A stretch of 36,418 nucleotides of DNA. Origin: Caulobacteraceae bacterium (GTDB lineage Bacteria > Pseudomonadota > Alphaproteobacteria > Caulobacterales > Caulobacteraceae). Position numbers and translations under genes: made by a program. Shown one piece after another: positions 28,816-36,162 of this stretch (position 1 is its first letter; every line of letters starts with the position of its first letter). The DNA is taken from positions 1 through 36,418 of the forward strand of contig PLRV01000095.1 in the NCBI GenBank assembly GCA_003164925.1. Reading direction: 5' to 3'. The notes under the pieces were generated by a model. It did no database searches. It was not told where the DNA came from and was given only the letters and a program-made list of their open reading frames with translations.

Positions 28816-30381
28816 TTGGCCCACTTCGATCTGATCATCATCGGCAGCGGCGCGGGCGGCGCCACCCTGGCCCAGCGCCTGGCCCCGACGGGCGCCAAGA
28901 TCCTGATCCTGGAGCGGGGCGAGCATTTGCCGCGCGAAGCGGAGAACTGGAGCCCGCGTTCGGTGTTCATCGAGCATCGCTACCGCACCAAGGAGCAGTG
29001 GTACGATAAGGCGGGCAAGCCGTTCACGCCCAACACCCACTATTGGGTGGGCGGCAATACCTCCTTCTACGGCGCCGCCCTCATGCGCCTGCGCAAGCGC
29101 GACTTCGAAGAGGTGCAGCACGCCGGCGGCGTCTCGCCCGCGTGGCCCATCGCCCTGGCCGACCTGGCGCCCTACTACGCCGAGGCCGAGACGGCGTGGC
29201 GTGTGCACGGCGCGCGCGGGATCGATCCAACGGAAACCGGCGACGAGCCCGCCTACGCCTATCCCGCCATCGAGAACGACCCGGGCGTGGAGCAGCTGAA
29301 GAGCCATTGGGAGACCCTCGGCTGGCGGCCGTTCTCCCTGCCGCTGGGCGTCAATCTCGACCAGGCGCACCCGGTCACCTCGGCCTGTATCAAGTGCAAG
29401 ACCTGCGGCGGCTATCCGTGTTTGGTGAAGGCCAAGTCCGACGCCCGCACCTTGGCGGTCGAGCCCCTGCTGGGCGCGCCCAACGTCACCTTGCTGACCG
29501 GACGCAAGGTGCTGCGATTGGAGACCGATCCGCAGGGGCGCACGGTGAGCGAAGTGGTGTGCCAGACCGCGCAGGGCGAGGAGCGTTGGACCGGCGACAT
29601 CGTCGCCCTGGCCGCCGGCGCCGCCAATTCAGCCGCGATCCTGCTGGGCTCGGCCAACGCCGCCCACCCCAATGGCCTGGCCAATGGCTCGGACCAGGTC
29701 GGGCGCAACTATATGTTCCACACCCTGACGGCGATGGTCTCCTTGACCGCGGCCCATATGGACGTGAGCTTCCCCAAGACGCTGGCTGTGAACGATTTCT
29801 ACTGGGGCGATCCCAGCGGCGGCTATGACAAGCCGATGGGTCATATCCAGATGCTGGAATACATGTCCGGCCAGACCCTGGAGGGGCAGGTTTCCGACTG
29901 GCTGCCGCCGTCCATGGTGCCCGAGGTGATGGCCGACGCCGTGGCCGAGCGGATGCTGTCGATGCTGGTCATTTCCGAGGATCTGCCGCTGCCCGAAAAC
30001 CGCGTGCGGGTGAGCCCCGATGGACGCATCCATCTCGATTACACCTACAATAACCTGGAGGGGCACGAACGCCTGGTGCAGATCCTCAAGACGTCGCTGG
30101 ATGGCTTCGCCGACCACGCCCACCCGATTTCGCAGCACCACTTCCAGTTCGACAGCCTCTTGCCGCTGTACGGTACGGCCCACCAGGCCGGTACGGTGCG
30201 GTTTGGCGTCGATCCGGCGTCGTCGGTGCTCGACCCCTGGTGCAAGGCCCACGAGCTGGACAACCTCTATGTGGTCGACACCAGCTTTTTCCCCTCGATC
30301 GCCGCGGTGAACCCCACCTTGACAACGGTGGCCAACGCCATGCGCGTGGGCGACCACCTCAAAGCCAGGCTGGGCGCGTAG
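28816..30381 (+). CDS. GMC-family FAD-dependent oxidoreductase
   Basis: 521 residues from TTG 28816 (MAHFDLIIIGSGAGG). FAD-binding GSGAGGATLAQRL near residue 10, the GMC block YWVGGNTSFYGAALMR near 76-91, and a GMC C-terminal domain with HQAGTVRFGVDP and DTSFFPSIAAVNPTLT, containing the active-site His and Asn positions. A cysteine cluster C191-x2-C194-x2-C197-x4-C202 (CIKCKTCGGYPC) lies between the domains. There is no signal peptide. It is paired with the SDR upstream; together they could carry out successive oxidations of an alcohol. The substrate is unknown. The 224 bp after it hold a 19-bp palindrome and no gene. Confidence 0.9.
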   Translation: MAHFDLIIIGSGAGGATLAQRLAPTGAKILILERGEHLPREAENWSPRSVFIEHRYRTKEQWYDKAGKPFTPNTHYWVGGNTSFYGAALMRLRKRDFEEVQHAGGVSPAWPIALADLAPYYAEAETAWRVHGARGIDPTETGDEPAYAYPAIENDPGVEQLKSHWETLGWRPFSLPLGVNLDQAHPVTSACIKCKTCGGYPCLVKAKSDARTLAVEPLLGAPNVTLLTGRKVLRLETDPQGRTVSEVVCQTAQGEERWTGDIVALAAGAANSAAILLGSANAAHPNGLANGSDQVGRNYMFHTLTAMVSLTAAHMDVSFPKTLAVNDFYWGDPSGGYDKPMGHIQMLEYMSGQTLEGQVSDWLPPSMVPEVMADAVAERMLSMLVISEDLPLPENRVRVSPDGRIHLDYTYNNLEGHERLVQILKTSLDGFADHAHPISQHHFQFDSLLPLYGTAHQAGTVRFGVDPASSVLDPWCKAHELDNLYVVDTSFFPSIAAVNPTLTTVANAMRVGDHLKARLGA

Positions 30382-30533
30382 GCGCCCCAAGGCCAAGCGG
30401 CCGCGATCTGACAGGACCGTCGGCGCGATGTAGGCCGGTGCGGAGGCCGACGCCCTCCTTCAACTCAATCAACTTCGCAACAAGGCGATGGCAGCAAAGG
30501 CGGCCCGCCCCCGCGCCTGGGTTAGCAATTGCA

Positions 30534-30552
30534 ATTACGGCAATGCCGTAAT
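30534..30552. promoter_or_regulatory. 19-bp perfect palindrome with one-base centre
   Basis: ATTACGGCA (30534-30542) and TGCCGTAAT (30544-30552) are exact reverse complements around a single A. It lies between the convergent ends of the GMC and phzF genes, without U-tracts. A one-base centre is too tight for an RNA hairpin without losing pairs, so a protein-binding site is as likely as a terminator. GCAATTGC (30525-30532) beside it is a second short palindrome. Confidence 0.5.
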
Positions 30553-30605
30553 GCATGTGCGTCACAAGCGGATGCCGCCGCAGTGGCGGGAACCGGCCGG
30601 TGTGG

Positions 30606-31391
30606 TCACCATTGCGCGATGCCCTCCAAATAGAAGACGCACGATCCTTCGAGTTCGACCCGATCGCCCCGCATCCGGCAGCGCAACTCGCCGCCTCGCG
30701 CCGAAGCCTGAAAAGCGTGAAGTTCGCGCTTGCCGAGCCGCCCCGCCCAATAGGGCGTAAGCGCGCAATGCGCGCCCCCTGTCACCGGGTCTTCCGGGAT
30801 GCCCTTCGCCGGAGCGAAGTAGCGGCTGACGCAATCATGCTCGCCGTCGCCAGGCGCCGTGACGATCACGCCGGCACACGGCATGCGCGCGATGGCGGCC
30901 AGATCGGGTGAAAGGCCGCGTACCTTGTCTGCAGCAGCGAACCGGACAACGAAATTGAATCCGTCCCACAGCACTTCCTCAAAGGACGTCCCGAGCGCCT
31001 TGGCAAGGCCCTCAGGTGGTTCGGTCCGCGTGCACTGACGCACCGGAAAGTCCATGACATAGCCGCGTTCCGAGCGGTGAACGGGCAGCGGGCCGCTGGC
31101 CGAACGGAATACCACCGCATCGCGTGCGGGCTCCAGCCGTTCCAGCACCACGGCCGCGCTCGCCAAGGTCGCGTGGCCGCACAGCGACACCTCAACGGTT
31201 GGCGTGAACCATCTGATCCGGAAGTCATCACCATCGGAAACAATGAAGGCGGTCTCGGCGAGGTTGTTCTCGGCGGCGAGCGCCTGCAACGTGCCCTCGT
31301 CTGGATAGTTATCGAAGAGCATAACCGCAGCCGGATTGCCGGCGAACCGACGCGAGGTAAAGGCATCGAGCTGAAAGAGGCGAGCTTGCAT
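30606..31391 (-). CDS. PhzF-family isomerase/epimerase
   Basis: 261 residues, usual length for the PhzF fold (two diaminopimelate-epimerase-like halves). Signature blocks: QLDAFTSRRFAGNPAAV at the N-terminus; E46 in ENNLAETAF, equivalent to the catalytic glutamate of PhzF; SLCGHATLASA; and EDPVTGGAHC near 205. In phenazine producers PhzF isomerises dihydro-3-hydroxyanthranilate, but no other phz gene is here, so it is one of the many PhzF-like proteins of unknown substrate. It lies downstream of tetR on the same strand across 142 bp and converges on the GMC gene. Confidence 0.88.
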   Translation of the reverse strand: MQARLFQLDAFTSRRFAGNPAAVMLFDNYPDEGTLQALAAENNLAETAFIVSDGDDFRIRWFTPTVEVSLCGHATLASAAVVLERLEPARDAVVFRSASGPLPVHRSERGYVMDFPVRQCTRTEPPEGLAKALGTSFEEVLWDGFNFVVRFAAADKVRGLSPDLAAIARMPCAGVIVTAPGDGEHDCVSRYFAPAKGIPEDPVTGGAHCALTPYWAGRLGKRELHAFQASARGGELRCRMRGDRVELEGSCVFYLEGIAQW

Positions 31392-31533
31392 GGGCCGAAA
31401 CTAGCGGCGGCGCGCGCAGCGCACCATCACCGTAATGCCGGCCATGGCGTGGCCGCCAGAGCGACACAGGTTAAGGACTGCCAATCCCAGTTTGTGGATC
31501 CTCCGTCGTCGCCCAATGTTCATCACCGGCTAG

Positions 31534-32148
31534 TCACGCCTTGGAGCGCAGGAAAAGCGCGATCAGGTCCGAGAACCATTTCTCGAACGCCGCGCCCTGG
31601 GCTCGTTCGTCTTCGCCCTGATTGGCGCTTGCGCGCAGCCGCGCCCCGATCAGCGCGTCGCCCAGCGCCGCCACGGTCACCAGATGCACCACGGCGCGGG
31701 TATCGGCGATATCAGGCTCGACGCCAGGCCCTGAAAAGCTCTGCCGCAAGGCGTGCAGGCTCTGCACCACGTTGTCGAACAGCGGCGTCTGGCCGATAGC
31801 CGGCGGCGGGTCGGACTGAATGGACCAAACCATGCGCCGCGCCAGACCGCCGCGATAGGCGGCAAAGGTGTGCGCGATGCCGTCCTCGCCCGGCTTGGCG
31901 TCCGCCATGCGGTCCACCACCGTGCGAGTCAGGTCTTCCAGGGTGCGCAGGTTCAGCGCTCTCACCAGCCCCTCGCGGCTGCCGAAGTGATGCAGGATGG
32001 TGGGATGCGACACCCCCGCCGCCTTGGCCACATCCTGCAAGCGGATGCCGGCCGGGCCATCGGCGGCCATGCTTTTTTCCGCCGCGTCCAGGATCAAGGC
32101 GCGGGCTTCTTCCGGCCGGCGTCGAACGCGTTTTTCTCTGGCTGCCAA
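31534..32148 (-). CDS. TetR/AcrR-family transcriptional regulator
   Basis: 204 residues from TTG 32148, with GGAG 8 nt upstream. The N-terminal DNA-binding domain holds the TetR block IRLQDVAKAAGVSHPTILHHFGSREGLVRAL (helix-turn-helix about 35-58). The C-terminal ligand domain is alpha-helical and not assignable to a ligand. It is divergent from the COQ4-like gene, and a 22-bp palindrome (32161-32182) lies between them over both predicted promoters, so it likely represses itself and the COQ4-YciB operon until a small molecule binds. Confidence 0.92.
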   Translation of the reverse strand: MAAREKRVRRRPEEARALILDAAEKSMAADGPAGIRLQDVAKAAGVSHPTILHHFGSREGLVRALNLRTLEDLTRTVVDRMADAKPGEDGIAHTFAAYRGGLARRMVWSIQSDPPPAIGQTPLFDNVVQSLHALRQSFSGPGVEPDIADTRAVVHLVTVAALGDALIGARLRASANQGEDERAQGAAFEKWFSDLIALFLRSKA

Positions 32149-32160
32149 GCGGCGACTCCA

Positions 32161-32191
32161 CTATTGACAATATTGTATATAGCGATAGAAC
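32161..32191. promoter_or_regulatory. TetR operator and divergent promoters for tetR and COQ4 operon
   Basis: The core ACAATATTGT (32167-32176) is a perfect palindrome; CTAT (32161-32164) and ATAG (32179-32182) extend the symmetry on both sides with two mismatched positions between. On the plus strand a perfect -35 TTGACA (32164-32169) is followed after 14 nt by GATAGAAC (32184-32191), six of seven matches to the Caulobacter -10 box. On the minus strand GCTATATA (32183-32176) is an equally good -10 for tetR. Both promoters therefore overlap the operator. The binding assignment to the adjacent TetR is inference. Confidence 0.75.
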
Positions 32192-32216
32192 GACCTTGTC
32201 CTTGAGGTTTTCAAGC

Positions 32217-32903
32217 ATGCTTGCCCAACCCGCAATAGACACGAGGCTGCATCCGCTGACGGCCATCCGCGCCGTGCGCAGCCTGATGGCCAATCCCGGC
32301 GATACCCGCCAGATCTTCGTTATCTTCCGGGCCATGCGCGGCCGCTCTGGCGTGAAGTCCTTCCAGCGCTTCTGCGCCAGCCCAGTTGGCCAAGCCGTGC
32401 TTGCCGAACGCCGCGTGCTGCTGGACGTGCTGTCCGACCGCGCGGCTCTGTCGCGCCTGCCAGAAGGCAGCATGGGCCGCGCCTACTTCGAATTCATGGA
32501 AGCGGAAAATCTCTCCGCCGACGGCCTGGTGCAAGCCTCGCAGGACCGGGACGCCGAGCCTTTGCCGCCGGACGTGTCGCTGTTCCTTGAACGCATGCGC
32601 GACGCCCATGACCTGACCCATATCCTGACCGGTTATGGCCGCGACCCGCTGGGCGAGCTGTGTCTTCTCGCTTTCATGTATCAGCACTCTAAAAATCTCG
32701 GCCAGGCGCTGATCGTCGCCATGAGCTGGCCGCGATTGCCCAAGGCGGCGCGCGCCGCGGTGAGGGAGGCCTGGCGCAACGGCAAGAAATCCGAGCTGTT
32801 CCAGAACCAGGATTACGAAGCTTTGCTGGCGCGCCCGCTCGACAAAGTCCGCCGCGAACTGGGCATTCTCGATCCCGGTCTTTATCGCGCGGTCATCTCG
32901 TGA
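32217..32903 (+). CDS. COQ4-family protein
   Basis: 228 residues. It carries the COQ4 metal-binding signature H131-D132-x2-H135-x11-E147 (HDLTHILTGYGRDPLGE). COQ4 in mitochondria is needed for ubiquinone assembly and has been linked to decarboxylation/hydroxylation at ring carbon C1; bacterial relatives occur both in quinone synthesis and in other contexts such as lipid or carotenoid clusters. I use ATG 32217 because GAGG lies 9 nt upstream; TTG 32196 is also open. It is first in an operon with a YciB-like gene (GTGA overlap) under a TetR operator, so it is conditional rather than housekeeping (inference). Confidence 0.88.
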   Translation: MLAQPAIDTRLHPLTAIRAVRSLMANPGDTRQIFVIFRAMRGRSGVKSFQRFCASPVGQAVLAERRVLLDVLSDRAALSRLPEGSMGRAYFEFMEAENLSADGLVQASQDRDAEPLPPDVSLFLERMRDAHDLTHILTGYGRDPLGELCLLAFMYQHSKNLGQALIVAMSWPRLPKAARAAVREAWRNGKKSELFQNQDYEALLARPLDKVRRELGILDPGLYRAVIS

Positions 32904-33466
32904 ACGGTCTGCTCTATTCCGGCCGCGTCCTGGCCGCTGACCTGGCCGCGACCGTCTTCTTCTTTGGGCTTTATGCGCTGACTCACAATATCGCGCTGGC
33001 GGTAGGGTTGGGCGTGGCGCTGGCGCTCGTCCAGATCGGTTGGCGGCTGGCGCGCCGGCAAACCATCGACGCCCTGCAATGGATCAGTCTGTTTTTGGTG
33101 ATCGCCGCGGGCAGCACCACCCTGTTGACGCACAATCCCGTCTTCGTGATGCTCAAGCCGACAGCGATCTATCTTCTGGTGGGCTGCGCGATGATGAAGC
33201 GCGGCTGGATGAACCGCTATCTGCCGCCCCGCGCGTTGGAATTCGTGCCCGATCTGGGCGTGCGCTTTGGCTATGTCTGGGCCGGAATGATGTTCTTCTC
33301 CGCTGCGCTAAATCTGGTGCTGGCGCTGACCTGCAGTGTGGTGGTGTGGGGCGCGGCGATTACGGCCTGGGGCACCGGCAGCAAGATCGCGCTGTTCTTT
33401 GTTCAGTATGCCGTCATGAAAACAACCGGCCGCCGCCGCTATCGCGCGCGCCTGATGATGGCCTAA
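32900..33466 (+). CDS. YciB/IspZ-like inner-membrane protein (septation protein A family)
   Basis: 188 residues from GTG 32900, overlapping the COQ4-like stop by 4 bp. About five hydrophobic segments are visible. The family block TTLLTHNPVFVMLKPTAIYLL at about 74-94 and the later GVRFGYVWAGMMFFSAALNLVLAL at about 118-141 resemble the septation protein A family. E. coli YciB is an envelope integrity protein of unclear function. The fixed pairing with a COQ4-like gene suggests membrane lipid or quinone work instead of division, but that is inference. It ends 57 bp from the convergent ligase gene. Confidence 0.8.
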   Translation: MNGLLYSGRVLAADLAATVFFFGLYALTHNIALAVGLGVALALVQIGWRLARRQTIDALQWISLFLVIAAGSTTLLTHNPVFVMLKPTAIYLLVGCAMMKRGWMNRYLPPRALEFVPDLGVRFGYVWAGMMFFSAALNLVLALTCSVVVWGAAITAWGTGSKIALFFVQYAVMKTTGRRRYRARLMMA

Positions 33467-33479
33467 AATATTTCGGCGC

Positions 33480-33509
33480 AGGGCCGGAAGTGTAATGCTC
33501 CCGGTCCCT
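33480..33509. terminator. Hairpin between convergent genes, possible bidirectional terminator
   Basis: AGGGCCGG (33480-33487) pairs with CCGGTCCCT (33501-33509) with one bulged base, in the 57-bp gap between the YciB-like gene and the ligase gene. No U-tract is present on either side, so termination strength is doubtful. Confidence 0.4.
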
Positions 33510-33523
33510 AGTTCAACAGGCTC

Positions 33524-35059
33524 TCACCCCTCCGCCTCGGCGATCCTCTGCACCGCGCCGTAGTCGGTCTTGCCGCTGCCCAGGAGGATCGGGGCCGCGA
33601 CTTGGACGATCTTGCGCGGGACGGCGATATCCGCGGCGCCATAGGCCTTGGCGTGGGCGAGCAGGGCTTGGACGTCCACCGGCGAGCCCTCGATCACCAG
33701 CACCAGACGCTCGCCCTTGCGCTTATCCGGGGCGGCCACCACCGCGCACCAGCGGTCGGGCCAGACGGCGGCGGCCAGGTCCTCCACCGCCGACAGGGAG
33801 ATCATCTCTCCGCCGATCTTGGCGAAGCGTTTGGCCCGGCCCAGGATGCGCACCAGACCCGTGTCGTCGATGGACACGATATCGCCGGTGTCGTGCCAAC
33901 CGCCCGGCGGGCGCTCCAGCACGCCGGAATCGTCGTTCATATAGCCGGCCATGATATTGGGCCCGCGCACGTGCAGGCGTCCGCCGGCTGTCAGGCCGTC
34001 CACCGGCTCCAGCCGCGCCTCCACGCCGGGCAACAGGCGCCCCACCGTGCCGGGATGGTTGTCGTGAGGATTGTTCACGGCGATCACCGGGCCCGCTTCG
34101 GTGGCCCCATAGCCCTCGATCACCGGTCGGCCGGCGATGGCCGCAAAGGCCCGGTGTGTCTCCTCGCGCACCTTCTCGGCGCCGCAGGCGGCGAACTTCA
34201 GCCCCATGAAGTCCTCACGCGGCGCCGCGCGCAGATATTGGCCCAGGAAGGTATCGGTGGCCAGGAGCACGCTGGCCCCGCTCTCGCGCACGAGGCCAGG
34301 GATGATTTTGATATGCAGCGGAGAGGGATATTCGAAAGCCTTCAGGCCGTTCAGGATGGGCGTCAGCACCCCGCCCGTCAGGCCGAAGGAGTGAAATACG
34401 GGCAGGGGATTGAAGAACACCCAGTCCGGATCGAGCTCGATGTGCTCGGCGATCTGTTTGGCGTTGGCCACCAGATTGCCCTGGCTCAGCACCACCCCGC
34501 GCGGGGCGGCGAAACTGCCTGACGTGAACAGGATGGCGCCCGGGTCGCTCGGCTTCACCGCCTTGCTAAAGCGCCGAGGCCGCATCTCGGCGGCGAAGGC
34601 GTACAGTCGGTCCAGGAGTCCGATCTGTCGGCGAATATCCTCCAGGTAGACGATGCGCGCGAGGTCCCCCAGCTCCCCGATCAGCTCCTCGAGCTGGGCC
34701 TGGGCGATGAAGCGGCGCGAGGACAGGATGGTCTTGACGCCCGCTGTCTGGACCGCGCCCTTCAGGTTGCGCGGACCGGCGGTAAAATTGAGCATGGCCG
34801 GGATACGGCCAAAGGCCTGCAAGGCGAAAAAGGTCACGACCACACCGGCGCTGGTGGGCAGGAACACGCCCACATGCTCGACCGGCTTGGTCATGCCGGC
34901 GATGCGACGGCCCAGGGCGAAGCTGGCGCGGATCAGGTCGCGGTAGGATAGCGGCTTGCGCTCCTGATCCTCCAGGATCAGGCGGGTCGGGCCAAAGCGT
35001 TCGCTGGCCTCGATCAGGGCGTCGAACACCGCCCCGTGCGTCCCAGGCCCATTCGCCAC
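33524..35059 (-). CDS. AMP-forming acyl-CoA/acyl-ACP synthetase (Aas C-terminal-like)
   Basis: 511 residues from GTG 35059. It belongs to the ANL adenylate-forming family. Blocks NPLPVFHSFGLTGGVLTPILNGLK and EYPSPLHIKIIPGLV are those of the acyl-ACP synthetase half of Aas; GYGATEAGPVIAVN (A5), GWHDTGDIV (A7), GRAKRFAKIGGEMISL (A8) and LGSGKTDY with the late catalytic lysine (A10) are intact. The P-loop (A3), normally TSGSEGxPKG, reads T179-S-G-S-F-A-A-P-R-G188. There is no acyltransferase domain, so it likely activates a free fatty acid. It lies 37 bp downstream of the lipoprotein gene on the same strand. Confidence 0.87.
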   Translation of the reverse strand: MANGPGTHGAVFDALIEASERFGPTRLILEDQERKPLSYRDLIRASFALGRRIAGMTKPVEHVGVFLPTSAGVVVTFFALQAFGRIPAMLNFTAGPRNLKGAVQTAGVKTILSSRRFIAQAQLEELIGELGDLARIVYLEDIRRQIGLLDRLYAFAAEMRPRRFSKAVKPSDPGAILFTSGSFAAPRGVVLSQGNLVANAKQIAEHIELDPDWVFFNPLPVFHSFGLTGGVLTPILNGLKAFEYPSPLHIKIIPGLVRESGASVLLATDTFLGQYLRAAPREDFMGLKFAACGAEKVREETHRAFAAIAGRPVIEGYGATEAGPVIAVNNPHDNHPGTVGRLLPGVEARLEPVDGLTAGGRLHVRGPNIMAGYMNDDSGVLERPPGGWHDTGDIVSIDDTGLVRILGRAKRFAKIGGEMISLSAVEDLAAAVWPDRWCAVVAAPDKRKGERLVLVIEGSPVDVQALLAHAKAYGAADIAVPRKIVQVAAPILLGSGKTDYGAVQRIAEAEG

Positions 35060-35096
35060 GTCGTCCTCCGCCGTCCCTGGACCTATCCGGCGTTTC

Positions 35097-36068
35097 TCAG
35101 CGAACCGGAGATCGAGTGAGATCGATAAATGCGGCCAGGGTCCGCGTCCAGGCTGCTGAGGTCCGATCGCCTACTGGGTTCGCGGGAGCGGGGGGCGAAA
35201 GGCTGCAACGCGCCAGCCGGGCGCAGAGGGCGCGCTCATCCGCCGAGGGCGCGGGTCCGGCGGGCAGGATCAGGACCGGGGTTCTGATGGCGCCGAGGTT
35301 TTGGCCTTTGATGGCTGCGGTCTGCGCATCGAAGGCGGCGATATAGCCGAAGCTCGGGCCGCCGATGCGCAGCTCGGGGTTGGCCGTCTGCCAGGCCAGG
35401 GCAAGGCCGGCGCGGCCCGGTTCGCGCGCGCTCCAGGGACTCTGGCCCAGGGCCCGAAGCCAGCCCAGATGCGCCATCTGGACGAAGGGCGCCGCCGATT
35501 CCACGTCGTAGATGTCCGGTCCCGCGAAAGGCGGCGAGAGGACCGGCGCCGACAGCACCGCCCCTTGCGCCGGGAGACCCTGGCGCAGGGCCTCGATCAG
35601 CACCGGCGCGGCCTGGCCCTGGGCGAGCAGCACGGCCGGCCTGTGGTCCATCACCGCGACCATGGCCTTGAGCGCTTGCACATCAAGCTGAAAGTCCGGC
35701 GCATGGCCCACGTCGCGGCCCAGCCCCCCATAGCGCCCCGAGCCGCCCTGGCCGGCCAGATCCAGCGTCCACACGCTGTAGCCGCGGTCGATCAGGGCCT
35801 GGGCCGGCGCGAACCAGGCCTCGGCCGGCTCGCCGTAGTCGGGCAGGATCATCACCTGCCCGCGCGGGACCACCGGCGGCGCGCCCACGCCATAGCGCAG
35901 GGCGGGCCCGTCGCCCAGCTTGATCAGGCCCCACGCCCAGCCCTCCGGCGGCCAGGCCTGAATCGGCAATCCGGCCGGGATTCGGCTGGCGGTGAAGGGC
36001 GCCTGCGCGGCCGGATCGCTGCAGGCGCACAGGCAGACCGCACAGAGCAGGGCGAGCAGGGGACGCAT
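35097..36068 (-). CDS. Lipoprotein with alpha/beta-hydrolase fold, catalytic residues apparently lost
   Basis: 323 residues from ATG 36068. A lipoprotein signal ([16 protein letters not shown]) has a lipobox ending at C16. The body resembles PldB-type serine aminopeptidase/lysophospholipases: [15 protein letters not shown] (oxyanion region), [17 protein letters not shown], and a strand-turn-helix at [15 protein letters not shown] where the family has HSMGG. The nucleophile position is G151, and neither the acid ([15 protein letters not shown]) nor the histidine ([12 protein letters not shown]) is recognisable. It may be a non-enzymatic lipid-binding lipoprotein. The frame is open to 36269, over the lipA start; the lipobox start is far more likely. 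It probably forms an operon with the ligase gene. Confidence 0.8.
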   Translation of the reverse strand: MRPLLALLCAVCLCACSDPAAQAPFTASRIPAGLPIQAWPPEGWAWGLIKLGDGPALRYGVGAPPVVPRGQVMILPDYGEPAEAWFAPAQALIDRGYSVWTLDLAGQGGSGRYGGLGRDVGHAPDFQLDVQALKAMVAVMDHRPAVLLAQGQAAPVLIEALRQGLPAQGAVLSAPVLSPPFAGPDIYDVESAAPFVQMAHLGWLRALGQSPWSAREPGRAGLALAWQTANPELRIGGPSFGYIAAFDAQTAAIKGQNLGAIRTPVLILPAGPAPSADERALCARLARCSLSPPAPANPVGDRTSAAWTRTLAAFIDLTRSPVR

Positions 36069-36088
36069 GAAGATCACTGTTTTATGCG

Positions 36089-36112
36089 CACGGGCCTTTG
36101 CGCAAGGCCGTG
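36089..36112. promoter_or_regulatory. Inverted repeat in the lipoprotein-lipA divergent region
   Basis: CACGG(G)CCTT (36089-36098) and AAGGCCGTG (36104-36112) form a nine-pair inverted repeat with one bulged G around TGCGC. It lies in the 94-bp region between two divergent start codons, so it may be an operator or a leader hairpin. No conserved factor site was recognised. Confidence 0.35.
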
Positions 36113-36162
36113 CAACCCACGCAAGGCTTGATCTGCAGCCGCCGAAAGCCGATTTAGGCCCC

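Noticed and set aside
30606-31391. phzF as evidence for a phenazine pathway
   Set aside because: No phzA/B/D/E/G homologues are present. trpE and trpG here are true tryptophan genes, far away, so phenazine synthesis is not supported.
31439-31455. CGGCCA/TGGCCG inverted repeat between phzF and tetR
   Set aside because: Only six pairs of pure GC-rich sequence and no U-tract; not above what this base composition gives.
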